Shown one piece after another: positions 12,701 through 30,622 of a stretch of DNA of 64,000 bases. The notes beneath the pieces were generated by a model. It made no database searches and was not told where the DNA came from. It was given only the letters and a program-made list of their open reading frames with translations. The position numbers were made by a program, and so were the translations under genes. Positions within the stretch are counted from its first letter, which is position 1. Every line of letters begins with the position of its first letter. This stretch comes from Pristionchus mayeri (taxonomy: Eukaryota > Nematoda > Chromadorea > Rhabditida > Neodiplogasteridae): NCBI GenBank assembly GCA_036245805.1, contig BTRK01000002.1, forward strand, positions 18,345,067 to 18,409,066, written 5' to 3'.

Positions 12701-13877
12701 ATCGGACCCCACGTCGTTCTACCTTATCTCGTTGAGGGACTCAGGAGCAAGATCATACGGTAGGCGAGGAGCATTGATTAGTTCGATTGAAATTATGAAG
12801 TAGAATAGGAGAGTTCTCATTGCGAAAGGTCATCGAATTCGTTAGAGTGAGAATCCTAACTGGAAAGGGCGACTAGTTCTCTCCCTTGTAGTTCGGCACT
12901 CGATTGCTCGTGATTTGCAGGCAGAAGATGGACACACTGTCGATGATCTCGTCGATGACGACGAAGGATTCCTCCCTCCTCACTGCCTGTGGACAGACGA
13001 CCGTCAAGGTCAGCGAGCATTCAGCTGTAATGGAAATGTATTTTTAAGCAAATGTGTGTATTAAATTTTTCAGTCGTGTCACAGTTATGGGAAAGTAAAT
13101 TAGGGTCATTGAACTGGAAGAGAGTTTGAATGTCCGATATGAGTTCTAGTGGATCCAGGAAAAAAATATCTTTGTTCTACGCGATGCTATTTGAATGTCA
13201 TTTGATGTAATGGTGGTTGCTGGCAGAAGCTGGTTCCTCCCCTGCTGGAGTGTCTCTCGGATCGAGATGCCCTCACGAGGACTGCCGCCCTCAACGCGTG
13301 CGTGAGCGTGGAGACGCAGCTGAGGGAGAAGGACGAGTGGACTGTGAGCTATCACTCTCATTCGCTTAATATGTTTTGAAAATATTTTACATAAATATTG
13401 GAACATTTAGATCACACTAGAATCATTGATCGATTTGGAATGTTTTGCTTCTTCTAGTGAATAGAGTAATGGATGCTTGCCTATTCTCCCTCCTTGCAGT
13501 CTGCTCTCTCCAAGATGGGATCTAAGGAGCGAGGGATGCTGGAGGAGAGACTGGCGAAGGCATCGAATGGATCCATGCCCGCCCCTCGACAACTCGCCCC
13601 CTTGCCCCGTCCCACTCTCGACGCCCCTTCCAATGGAGGTCTGTCTCGTGATGGGAGCGAGTCAATTGGATAAGATAGGGACTCGACTAGATTCTGTTTC
13701 GTCAGATGCATGCTCGTTTGAACTATTTGAGCCTTCTATCCTGTTATGGTCCTTGAAGTGTTAGTTGCAGCCTCTGTTCCTTCTCGTCCTGAAGTGAGTG
13801 GACTGCGTCGTCCTACTCCCAGCATGCTGCCCGGTTCAAGACTGCCCCGACCAGGCACTGGATTCACCCAGAAGTAG
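6729..13877 (+). CDS. zyg-9: XMAP215/ch-TOG family microtubule polymerase
   Basis: TOG domains bind tubulin dimers and speed plus-end growth at spindle poles and kinetochores. Predicted exons: 6729-6839, 6995-7081, 7218-7322, 7567-7656, 7702-7767, 7966-8064, 8317-8448, 8669-8761, 8967-9099, 9174-9240, 9372-9440, 9565-9669, 9782-9871, 10005-10069, 10280-10379, 10464-10628, 10903-11031, 11238-11325, 11426-11505, 11624-11713, 11778-11903, 12172-12301, 12409-12467, 12635-12759, 12921-13008, 13227-13343, 13500-13638, 13771-13877. All junction phases agree. TOG1 opens with KWAERKDALQ and TOG2 with KKWQERKEALDALEK, both the family's first-helix motif. Repeated VNVVTVAIRLVAALA and VNINVAAGAAACLSLMAAAL segments are HEAT helices. 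A basic, Ser/Pro-rich linker (11238-11713) precedes a third, more divergent TOG-like region (11778-13343). Three TOG domains and about 1,000 residues fit nematode ZYG-9 rather than five-TOG vertebrate proteins. The start is the ATG right after a CAG acceptor-like site. Confidence 0.85.
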
Positions 13878-14356
13878 CCACCCCCCGAGTACTTGGTTGT
13901 TTACAGCACCGAATTGTATCCAGTCTCCCACTTCCAGAGTATCCCTTTGTAGCTGCTAACTCATAATGTGTAATTGATGTACGGTATTGATATTGACTTT
14001 CGGGTAGTGTGTTAGAGCAGTTGAAACTCGGTTGAAAAAATAACACTTGATTTTGAACTTTCAGGCTGTTTCTGCCCACTTGATAGGTAATTATTCGAGT
14101 TGTAATATAATGCTTCAAGTGACTTGAATAATAATCTTTACACTTACTTGGAATAATGATTTTTTGAAAGTACCTTGTACAGTAGAACCATACAGGTTGA
14201 AATAAAATAAAATACTGCACAATATAAATTAAATGCGAATTATTTTCACGTTCTCTAATTTTACTATACACTCACATCTCTCGTTAGGCTGTCCACTCAC
14301 TCCTCCCTCCTCTCTCGACGACTCGCGGTCTACTCACATTCCCCTCCCCCTCCACC
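13878..14356. other. Intergenic, no gene seen
   Basis: About 480 bp between the TOG gene stop and the next ATG, both genes on the plus strand. AT-rich with several AATAAA-like stretches (for example AAATAAAATAAAATAC near 14200) that could serve polyadenylation of the upstream gene. Confidence 0.5.
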
Positions 14357-17300
14357 ATGCCCGTCGACCCTCCCCCCGTGGACCCTGCTGCAACTGCTGC
14401 AGTCCCTTCCCCTCCTGCAGCTGCACCCACCGATGAAGCTGCTGCAGCAGCAGCAGAGAATCCGGCATCGACGATGACGGCGATTGAGATCCCGTCGAAG
14501 TCCCTCAAGTCGTCGAGGAGGAAGGCAAAGAAGCGAAAACTGGTGAGTAGTCTATCGTACCATTCATCCTACCGTACTCTAATCCATTTCATCCTCTCCC
14601 GTATCCTTCCAGACGTCGTTCGTTCCGAGTGTGCGACTCACGATGGGTGTGACGGAGCAGATGCGCAAGGCGAAGACGGTCGAGGTCTTCGAGAACGAAC
14701 TGTGAGAGATTATTGTAGCTACCGTAATCCACGGAGAGTCACTGATCACGAACTGATCATTCAGGGAGGAATCGACGGTCAAGCGGATGCTGGGCAACGT
14801 GCGCAATATGATGCCCTCACTCACGGATATCTCGAGCGCCTTGACTACGGTAATTGAAAAACGCAAAATGTTGGCGTGGAAGAGGCAGTACCACACTATG
14901 AAAGCTGCGATGATGCGTCACTTAGCCCCCGATAATTGTGAGGAGGACAGAAAGAGTTGTACTTTGATCTCTCGCAGGCCTCGAAGTCCGTCTCGGATCT
15001 ATCGGTGGCGGCTTCAGACGTCGCTCAGAAGGTAAGACAGATCCTGATGGGGGGACCGATACTGTGTGCATATCAATACAGTAATAATAATAATATTAAT
15101 ATAATAATATTTATGCGGTTCAGGTAGAAACGCGAGTACAAAGAGAAAGATAATGACAGGAAATCAATAGATTATTATTATTAATATTGTGATTCACGAA
15201 CTGACTAAACTCAAACAGGGGAACTGGAATGGTAGTTTCTTACATATATTCTTGCTGCTCTGGGGAAGAAGCTATGGTGTCTGTAGTTGAATCTTGACGA
15301 TATGTTATTGAAATTTAGCCCATGACGTTTAGCGTACACGTTGAAGTAATGGGCTTTGTGGTTTGAAATACGGTATTTGCCTCTAAGAAGGTTACTGGCT
15401 GTCTTCAAATCAATTGTTTCCCTTCGCTTTTCAAGGGAATCTAATCCTAATTGTGCATTTCTCAAGATAGAGTTGGGCATGTTATCCCAAGTGGCGTTGA
15501 GGCAGCGCATGAAAAGTCTCCTAGTAAAATAATTTTGTACTTTCTCTAAAATTTTAATGTCTTTCTTCAGGAAAGGATTAAAAACAGGAGATGCGCTTTC
15601 TAAAATTGGTCTAATATAGATGGCATAGGTCTTCAGGAGCACCTGGATATTATTAGTACGTAGAGCCCTGAGGATTATGTGACATGCAGTTTTACCTTTT
15701 TGAGCTACCATTTTACAGTGGTTTGAGAAAGTGAGCGACTTCTGGATCATGAATCCTAGGTCCTTCACTAATTCCTTTTGAGCAAGTTTAGTGGTGCCAA
15801 TGGTATATTCTCTCTTAGAATTGGCTCTTCCTAGATGTAACGAATTACATTTGTGTGCTGCAAGAGGAAGTTGCCATTCTTCTGACCATTTAACGATTTT
15901 GTCTATAGCAGTTTGATAATTAATTGGGTCGTAGTAAGGAGGCGACTTTTTGACAGGTGTAACAATCGAATGGCGCCAATGGGAAGGAACCTCTCCTGTT
16001 CTATAGGAATGTTGAAAAATGTACTCGAGTGCTTCCGAGATAGGGACAGCAATTCTTTTTAAGTACGTTAGGTCAATCTTTTCTGGTGTCCTACACGAGG
16101 ATTTCTTCCATTTTTCAATAAATGCGCAGATTTCATGTCTCAAGAATAACGGGTCTTGATAGTTGCCCAGGTTTGGTAGAGGAGGAACGGTGGGAATTTG
16201 CGCATTATCAACAGTAAAAACACTTGCAAACGTTTGAGCGAGTAGGTTGGCCTTGCCGGTATCGTCCATAACGAGATTACCGAATTCGTTTTTCAACCCT
16301 TCTACACCACGGGTTTTGTTAGAGCATCGCTTCATGAAACGGAAGAATTTATTTGGATCTTCACTTTCTACAATTTTCTTTTCGAGGGTTTTGTGATAAC
16401 GTATTAACTCGCTTCTGAATTTCCTATTAATATTTTCGAATTCTCTTTTATTGTCTAGAGTCCCTAGAATGGATTTCTGCCAAGCCTGGAATCGCTTTTC
16501 AAGTTGCCTTTCAAGATGTGGGGGTAGTTTTCCATGGGTAACATTTACTCTGGTCCATGGTACATGGGTATCGATGGATTTTTGAATGATCTTAACTAGC
16601 ATATCGTACATATTAGGTTGAACAGAAAGTCTTTATAAACTGTTTTGCTAGATCACTGCTCAGTGCACGAGACCTTTGGTGTTCCCTCGCCTCTAGTGAA
16701 TAACACATGACAAAGGGACTATGTGGTCAACAACTCCCCATTCCACGCCTTTCATTCTGCCACTAGTAAGACCACGATGTTTGTTCCCACGGCCTTGCAC
16801 ATCCGCAACGTTCTGTTATTCGTATTCCTCTCTCACACTACAATGAAGGAATAGGAACGTCAGTTGGCTAAAGTGTTCGATTCATATGCCACTCACTACC
16901 AGGCCATGCGCAATTGGTACCAACTCTTCGAGAAGGGGGACTTTTCCATGGATGATCATGACCGGTCTGGGAGGCCACCCGAGCTGGATTTGGATGCGCT
17001 ACGGATCGTAGTGGAATTGGATCCTTTCCAAATACCCGCGACATGGCAGCCACACTTGGGGTATCGCAAAGCACCATCGTAAAATGATTGGTCTCCATTG
17101 GCAAGAAGAAGAAGCTAGGCCGTTTCATACAACACAAATTGACCCAAGACCAGTTTGACCACCGTGTCGACGATTCCCTTTCTCTACTCACTCTTCACGC
17201 TGGAGATCGATGGTTGGACCGTCTCATAACATGGGTCGAGAAGTGGGTCTGCTTTGAGAATCACCATAGGAGGACACAGTGGGTAGATGCCAATGAGACC

Positions 17301-20300
17301 CCACAGGACGTCGCAAAGCATGACCTTCACCCTATGAAAATCTTGCTCTCTGCCTGGTGGGGAGTGGATGGCCCGATTTACTGGGAGCTCCTACCCGAGA
17401 AGCGGATAATTACTGGATATGTCTACACTAAACAACTACGGAATCTCAAGAAGAAATTCGCACAATCTGCCCTGAACGGCAAGAAAGTGTACTATCAACA
17501 CGATAACGCCCGACCCCATGTTGCACGGCAGGTCAAGCAGGAGCTGTCCAAATATGGCTGGATGGTTCTCCCTCATACACCGTATTCTCCTGACTTGGCC
17601 CCTTCGTATTATTGGTTGTTCTCGGATCTGACCCGTCATCTCGATCAGAGATCCTTCACTTCCCGTGGGGCGATCGAGGCCGCACTCAAGCAATATTTTG
17701 ATTCGCGCCGAGATGGGTTCTATAAGGAGGGAATCCATAAGTTGCCTGAACGTTGGAGATTTGTCGTTGATAACAATGGTGCATACGTTTGATTTCGCTC
17801 TTGCGCTTTATTGTCAGAAGAAGGGAAATAAAAAGTTTATAAAGACTTTCTGTTCAACCTAATATTATCTACTGAATTCATAATAGAAAATGCCCCAATC
17901 CAGTCTACATTTGCTAGTTGACAGTTAATAAGATCGAAATTTGCGCGTTTGTAGTCTCTTCTCATAGTGTAAGCAGGTACTGAATGTGTGAGAGAGAGGT
18001 CAAAATTGATTACATGATGGTCAGAGGTTTCAAAATTGGGCCCTACTTTTGCGTTTCTGACGAGGCCGGGGCAATTGGTAAGTATTAAATCGAGTATCTT
18101 ATCATTGCGCGTTGGCTCATAGACGTGCTGCGCTAGTTTAATTGATTTACAGAGGTCAAGAAAGGAATCGGAAGTTGGGGTGATTGTGTGATCTTGAGAA
18201 AGGGGGAACTGTTGCCAGTCAATATCTGGGAGATTAAAGTCTCCGACGAGTACTGTAGGTTGGGAGCAAGAGCAAAAATCGATAATAGAGTTGTTTAGAA
18301 GTCCAGAATTTTCAGTATTGGATCTTGGACTACGGTATGCGCATATGAGGCGCAGTAGGTCGCCATTGATATCTAAATCAATAGCTAGTATTTCGTGCGA
18401 GCCCTTGACTGTTTCGGCCGCAACTTCTACTGAGCTAATGGAGGAGTGGACAATGATCGCCACTCCACCACCACGAGTATTCCTATCTTTGCGAAAGACA
18501 TTGTAGTACTGATCCTGAGCATCTAAGAGAAGTGAGTTGGGGAAAGTTGAAGACAGCCAGGTTTCTGTGAGACAAATCACCGCATGTTTTTGCGAGAGAA
18601 TTTGTGAAAGAAATGGAATTTTGTTTCGTATAGAGCGGCAATTTGCAACTGCGCCAGTGAGAGTGAGTGAGTTTCTGTCAGTGTTTTGAATTGACCGGCG
18701 ATTCTTTACCAGTTTCCCTGTAGGCCGTACATGGGGGGACTACCGTAACGGGAGATGTGGTGTATGAACGGGTTAGGGTACTGAGGAATGGGATGATACG
18801 GGAAAGGCATGGGCTGAGGGAGGGGGAGGTATGACAGAGGAACGGGGGGAGAGTAGTTGTGGGAGGATTGGTCCGGGAAGTTCTTCGTGGTGTGATTAAG
18901 TCGCGCACGGTCACGCGTAATCGAACGGGCACTTGCGATCGAGTTGATTCTCTGTCTGGGTTGTGATAGGGGAGCGAGAGGGGGGTTCGAGTTGATGGGA
19001 TCACGAAGGAGTCGAGGTGCATTTCTCTGGTTTCTCTGACTGTACTTGCTAGGTGGCGTCTTCTTCCTCTCACTCGGATCGGCAATCGATGGACGAACAT
19101 ACACGTCTCCGAAGTGAGGGTGATCAGATAGACGTCGCCAGTTCTTGAGGAATAGGCGAGCATGCTGCTTGGTGGGCATGAGCACCTTGGTCAGACGAGG
19201 GAAGGTCGGATCGGGATCGGGATCGGATATTGGCATGCGGTAGACAGCGAGAGGGAGCACAGGGAAACCAATGAGAGCAGACATGGTGACTATCTGGCTG
19301 AAATCGTCGCGAACTTGCTGTTCTCGAGATAGGGTACGGTTAAGGGGGAGTCGTGCGATGACGAGACTTCTTTCGAGATCAGAGGATGTCTCAGGAGATG
19401 CTGTCTGAGGGGGATGAGATACGGTATGGGGAGGGCCAGGTTGCAGTGAGGGATCAGGAGTGGCCGTAGGTAAGGGAGAAGTGGTACTGGAGGAGGAGGG
19501 AGGAGAGGAAGCCACTATGGCGCTGAGCCTACGCACCTCGACCTCCAATGCCTTTGATCGCCCCTTCTCCGCGTCCAGCTCGGACCTCAGCTGATGGTAG
19601 AGTTGAGTGAGGTACTTGATCGAGAATTCATGATCCTCATCGTCCTCATCGTCCTCATTCGGTCGATTCCTCTTGGGGGCATTCGGCATCGACGCCATCT
19701 GGGAGGTGGGGGAAAGGGCGGCAAGCACTTGGGATAGCATGACGTACCGTGTAGAGTGCCGATTGGAAGGTTTTGGATCCCGGCACTAGATCCTTGCTGT
19801 CGGGGCTCGTGGGGGAAGGGACCACGAGCGAGAGAGTGTGTCAATTGGAGAGAGCTAGAGAGGGAAGCGAGACACGACCATGCCCCGTGAGAGAGGAAGA
19901 GGGTACTTGAGATACTGGGTTAAAACCAGATACTGGGTTAAAACAGTAGGAAAACCATTGATATTTCTCAGAATTCTAATTCGGAACTAATTTCAACGAC
20001 TGTTGTGTGCAATGACCGTATTCTGACCATTTATCCTTCCCAGACGTCCAAGTCAGTCTCTGACCTCTCCGTGGCCGCGACAGGGGCAGCTCATGCGGCC
20101 TCTGAACACGCCCTCTCCCTCGGGGCTGCACTCAGTGAGGCATCCCACAAGGGTGAGCTGGTCTTTGATCTCTGATATCATTCAATCGATCAATCGTCCC
20201 TCGCTGATCACTGATCTCTGCAGTGGCCGAGGGAGCGAAGGCCGCGATGGAGAGTGCAGCTGCAGCCACGCAACGAACCACCGAAGTGTGCAAGGTATCG

Positions 20301-22009
20301 AGGAAGGAGGGAGATTAAAGACCAATCTCCCCCCTTACAGGCTGCATCAGAGAAGGCCGCCGTCGTGAGTGCCTCAGGGCAGGAGAACGTCAAGAAGGGT
20401 AAGAGCCGGAAAATCCAGCCGGATTTTAGATTCTGATTCTACCGTAATCCTCGTTCAGTACAATAGGTCTCGAAGGCGGCGCCTGCCGTGAACGCAGTCT
20501 CACCAGCTGCCAACTCGGGTAGGCTGCAGATGCTGTACGGGCTGCATCCTCCCCCTTGCAGTGAGCGACGTGGCGGTGAATGTGAGCAGCAGTGCGAGTG
20601 GGTCGACGTCAGAGTCGAATGGTGCGGAGGGGGGGAGGGGAGAGGTGATGGGGAAAGAACAATGGTAGTCAGAGCAGCCATTGAAATGACTAGTAGTGAC
20701 TAGACCATTGCAGTCTCTTTGGTCTCCTCCTTCAAGGCGGCGACTTCCTCTGCTGCTTCGATGGCACTCAGCAAGTGGTCGACCTTCTCGAGAAGTCTCT
20801 CCTCCATCTTCTCTGCGGGTAGGGAGACTGCTTAAACTTCCTCCCCCAACTCAATGATGTATTGAGGAAGCAAGGCCTCCAGTCGAGCCTCGACTCCTCG
20901 GCATGAGTTCAACAACCGGGAGAAGAACGAGTCGCAGTTCGTCGCCCTCTCTGATTTGTGCCCCAGTAATTAGAAGGAAGAGTTCAAAGATCAACTTCCC
21001 CTTGCAGTGCCCGTCGTTGCCTACAAGCCCAGCAACCACTCTCCGCCTAATTCTGGTCCGTTGTTTGCTCATTTCCGAAAGTATTAAACAAACGCATTAA
21101 AGACGGCGGCGATAGCTCGATGAAGAGCAGTGAGAAGATGGGGAATCGAAGTCTCCTCAGTGAGAACATCACCCTGTACGAGTGCGGGATCGAACGACCG
21201 TGAGTGATTAGAGACCAAAGTACGAATACAGTGAGATTTGGGAAATTATGTTTCGAAGCCTGAATGAAATGTCTGCGTGACGTCACTTTCTCCTCAACCG
21301 CTGCACTTCAGTTATCAGCAATCATCGGGGACGAACTCGTTCGAGTCCGTCGTCCTCATGAAGGAGGAAGAGATTAAGAAGGCAAAGATGCCGAGGAAAC
21401 GAAAATCAAAGGTCAGCCGAGGGAAAGGCAGAGAGATCAAAGATCGCTTCTCAGGCCAAGCAGATCTCATTCGGGCAGGAGAGACAGATGCGATCCGTGC
21501 AGCTCGTGGACACGCAGCTGGCTGCCAAGAAGATCGAGGGTCTGCTTCCCTATCTCACTTTCTCACTCTGGAGCAAGCATATGATGTATCAAATTGTGAT
21601 GTGTGAGAAAAGTCACGAACTTGGTCCCCCCCGAGTCGTGGATCAATTTGAATTGTGATATCACCGTAGCCCTATCGTTCTCCGCCATTTCAGAATGGAC
21701 TCTTCATAGATTGGAACGATCAGAAGAAGTGACGACTCTTCCTCAGAGTCGTCTCGGAGATCGAGAAAATTGGATAATCAACGAAATCGTCCAGAGAATT
21801 CAGGCAAAGTTCACGGTGAGAGCATAGATTGGTCTTTGATCTCTGGATGAATAATCTCCCTTTAGAACATGAACCGTCACGACTTCACCATCAAAATGAA
21901 GAGAGGCCACGCGAAGAACGGTGAAGGGCAATGAAAGTGCACAGATCAAAGATCACTCGCAGGCCTACCGTATCTCGAGGTGGAAGTCACGCCCGTCATC
22001 AAGGTCTGA
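14357..22009 (+). CDS. Unrecognised Ala/Ser-rich protein with C-terminal conserved-looking module
   Basis: I do not recognise the family. Predicted exons: 14357-14542, 14613-14701, 14765-14849, 14978-15031, 20044-20152, 20224-20294, 20341-20398, 20467-20518, 20562-20621, 20714-20818, 20867-20965, 21008-21055, 21103-21199, 21312-21411, 21455-21611, 21694-21815, 21866-21920, 21963-22009. The N terminus is Pro/Ala-rich then strongly basic (SSRRKAKKRKL, a possible nuclear signal). The middle is a long Ala/Ser/Val-rich, probably helical stretch. The C-terminal 150 residues look globular (LLPYLTFSLWSKHMMYQI, RENWIINEIVQRIQAKF). There is no signal peptide. The fourth and fifth exons both encode (A/T)SKSVSDLSVAA, indicating exon duplication. 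The intron between them is 5 kb and holds a LINE plus mariner. The phase at the 20398/20467 junction does not fit, so an exon is missing or misplaced there. Confidence 0.65.
16613..17862 (+). mobile_element. Mariner element inserted in LINE ORF2
   Basis: Perfect-looking inverted ends (TTAGGTTGAACAGAAAGTCT from 16613 and its complement ending at 17862), flanked by TA at 16611-16612 and 17863-17864. Length 1,250 bp, usual for mariner. The transposase is on the plus strand and opposite to the host LINE. Confidence 0.92.
16864..17792 (+). pseudogene. Mariner transposase, frameshifted and catalytically broken
   Basis: Two overlapping segments. 16864-17082 gives the N-terminal helix-turn-helix part (NWYQLFEKGDFSMDDHDRSG, SGRPPELD). 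About 17088-17792 gives the rest. A frameshift lies near 17010-17090. The first catalytic aspartate (normally GDEKW) is replaced: ITWVEKW. The second is kept in YYQHDNARPHVA. The third, normally APSDY, is APSYY in YSPDLAPSYYWLF. The expected linker YSPDLAP is intact. With two of three acidic residues changed plus a frameshift, this copy cannot encode an active enzyme. Confidence 0.88.
18706..19740 (-). CDS. LINE ORF1 protein (RNA-binding, coiled coil)
   Basis: Open frame of 344 codons on the minus strand. Residues 20-80 are acidic then heptad-like (NEDDEDDEDHEFSIKYL, EKGRSKALEVEVRRLSAIV), consistent with a trimerising coiled coil. A Ser/Pro-rich linker follows. The central domain has the block LVIARLPLNRTLSREQQ and, further on, AVYRMPISDPDPDP..LTKVLMPTKQHARLFL, typical of nematode CR1 ORF1 RRM-like domains. 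The tail is Pro/Tyr-rich and basic. The frame is intact although ORF2 is not, and its stop overlaps the region where ORF2 begins. Confidence 0.75.
   Translation of the reverse strand: MLSQVLAALSPTSQMASMPNAPKRNRPNEDDEDDEDHEFSIKYLTQLYHQLRSELDAEKGRSKALEVEVRRLSAIVASSPPSSSSTTSPLPTATPDPSLQPGPPHTVSHPPQTASPETSSDLERSLVIARLPLNRTLSREQQVRDDFSQIVTMSALIGFPVLPLAVYRMPISDPDPDPTFPRLTKVLMPTKQHARLFLKNWRRLSDHPHFGDVYVRPSIADPSERKKTPPSKYSQRNQRNAPRLLRDPINSNPPLAPLSQPRQRINSIASARSITRDRARLNHTTKNFPDQSSHNYSPPVPLSYLPLPQPMPFPYHPIPQYPNPFIHHISRYGSPPMYGLQGNW
19911..19945 (+). repeat. Direct repeat AGATACTGGGTTAAAAC x2
   Basis: Two adjacent copies of a 17-bp unit just beyond the estimated 5' end of the LINE. This could be part of the LINE 5' region or a local duplication associated with insertion. 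Confidence 0.7.
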
Positions 22010-23955
22010 AGTCCAGAGAGAATATCAAAGATCAAGTCTCCTGATTGATAACTCCCGCTTTTACAGTAGTTCCGAGGTGTAGAGAAACCGAATATTGTAT
22101 CGATAAAGCTCTGATATTAAAGTTAAGACTTACATGAGTAGGATGGGGTGGGGGGTGGAAAATTCAGTGAAAACCATATTTCTACACTTATTTCTGCACT
22201 TATTTTGGTAACTTTGAATTCTGCGTGTTCCTAGTAATGGATGGGAGGGAATAATTGAAGGGAATCGTTCCTTATCGGACAATTACATTCATCGTTATCC
22301 TCACAAATTCGATCACGTAAAATGATACTTATTTTCTCGCTTTAGATTACTTTCATTAGAATACGTCTTTGTAGTGTAAATGATCACCGACCATAACCTA
22401 TTCGTAGCTCCAAACAGCACGGAAGTGTACGCAGTATTTCTCGCCTCGCGTTGAAAAATGCGTCACTGCGATAGAAAGTGTCCGATAGGGACTCATTATC
22501 AGCACTCAAGAGGGAGTAATTAAATCATTCTCACGCCTATCGTGTAGTCTGTAGATTCCCATCGAGCGAGTATTTGATCTCCTTCGTATTTCATCCTCGC
22601 TTTCATTCATTTCTGCTCGATCGATGGATTGATCTTCATACTCATCCTTCCTTCCTCTCCTCTCTAAATGAGAGTTTATGCGAGCTCGTTATGGCTTCCC
22701 ACCATATCGTCATGTGGAAGCAGTGAGATTCATTCAGTTGACTAATTCCGAATCTTCGCAATTTACCATTACTTCGCCTCCGTGTTTTTTCACATCTCCG
22801 ACCATCAAGAGACAGAGTATTTTTCTCTCCCAGTCCCTCACATTGATACAAATCCACCTCGGAAAGTATGCTAGCAGTCCCTTCTCATCACCTCTCCATC
22901 TTACTCTCATGCGTGTCTTACCTTGAGAGGGCTTCCTAAGCGATAATCTCTCGTATCGCCACGTTGTTTGCATCTTCACCTCATTGGAAGCTTCTTACGA
23001 AGAATTCGGGCATATCTCTGATCTCCTTCTCCTTTCTCTTTCAATCTCCATTAGTCTCTGCACTCATCGTTCCCATTCCAACTGACGCAAATTCGCCATC
23101 TAATTTCCTGCCTCGGCATCCATTCGCCGTTTCGAATATTCCTGAACCAATTGCCTACCTCCTCATTTATCTCCCTCTGATTCCCACACAATCTGTGAAA
23201 TGAGAGGGTGTCTCTCTCTGGGGGAAGGAGAGAGTGAAGGAGGGAAGGAGACGAGACTTCTGGTCGTTGTCAAGACGACTCGCTTCTCCATCTCAGAAGA
23301 ATTGTTATTACTCCCATTTTTACCATTTCCTGTCGCACTATCTATTCGTCTCTTGGTCTCTCATTCCTCCGCCTTCTCCTTCTGAATTCCTCGTCGATGA
23401 GGTCATCTCAGATGTCCGTCCATCTCTCCGTCAACGAAGTTGGCAGACCGTCCTCGCCTTCTAATTCAATCAGAGGCAGGTGTTCCCCCCCTCTCACTAA
23501 TATCGCAGCCTTTTGCGTAAATTGGACTTTCGAGCACCTGGTTTCGAGAATATTACTTCGTGCTTTTCTGCTGCTGGATAGAGAAGGTGGAAACAAGTTT
23601 GGCACGATTTCAGCATCTCAAAGATTTGTATCATGTAGTCGGTTGCTGAGATGTACAAGACTGTGAAATGAGATGCTGAAGGAAATGGTCGATTACTTCT
23701 GAATGAGTGGGGAATCAACTGCTTCCCTCGCAGTCAATTAGCACTCCTTCAACTGATAAGGGCCCATTCAAAAGATAAGGGGCAGAATAGGAGGGGAGAG
23801 GGGAGTTTCCATCATCAATCTCGTACTTTCTCCCCTTTTCATACGCTAAGTTACGCACTTTTACAATTGGTTCATTGCCATTTACTGAGAACTGTGCCAG
23901 TATTGTTATGAGGCATTCGGCTGAATTTCTTTCTCGAACTGCTGTCATATTGTAG
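22010..23955. other. Long non-coding stretch upstream of KCNQ gene
   Basis: About 1.9 kb with only short, compositionally biased frames (Ser/Pro/Phe-rich, CT-rich strand). It probably holds the promoter, 5' UTR and one or more small 5' exons of the downstream channel gene. I could not pick a start codon with confidence. Confidence 0.45.

Positions 23956-30622
<6,667 letters not shown>

Larger units (their letters stand above)
15208..18700 (-). pseudogene. LINE ORF2 (endonuclease plus reverse transcriptase), disrupted
   Basis: The 5' half (about 17865-18700) encodes an AP-endonuclease fold: ICLTETWLSS, NTRGGGVAIIVHSS, VLVGDFNLPDIDW and SDHHVINFDL are all present. The 3' half (15208-16611) begins with the RT linker and N-terminal RT blocks (SSCRTPEKIDLTYLKRI, VPSHWRHSIVTPVKK). 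It then jumps from PINY directly to AIDKIVKWSEEWQLPLAAHKC at about 15915. The fingers/palm part with the catalytic (F/Y)xDD motif is absent, a loss of roughly 100 residues. Conceptual removal of the mariner and one TA copy restores one continuous frame across 16611/17865, so the insertion came after the ORF was built. Confidence 0.85.
15190..19905 (-). mobile_element. CR1-like non-LTR retrotransposon, internally deleted
   Basis: A reversed LINE lying in an intron of the Ala/Ser-rich gene. Reading on the minus strand it has ORF1 (18706-19740), an apurinic-type endonuclease and a reverse transcriptase whose catalytic core is deleted. A mariner at 16613-17862 splits ORF2 between the endonuclease and the RT. 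The 3' end (about 15190) is followed by (TAA)n-like microsatellite sequence rather than a long poly-A. The 5' limit is estimated from the end of GC-rich sequence upstream of ORF1. Confidence 0.8.

Noticed and set aside
21729..21748. A 20-nt intron within the last exons of the Ala/Ser-rich gene
   Set aside because: Too short to be an intron. An alternative donor at 21612 and the uninterrupted exon 21694-21815 solve the phase.
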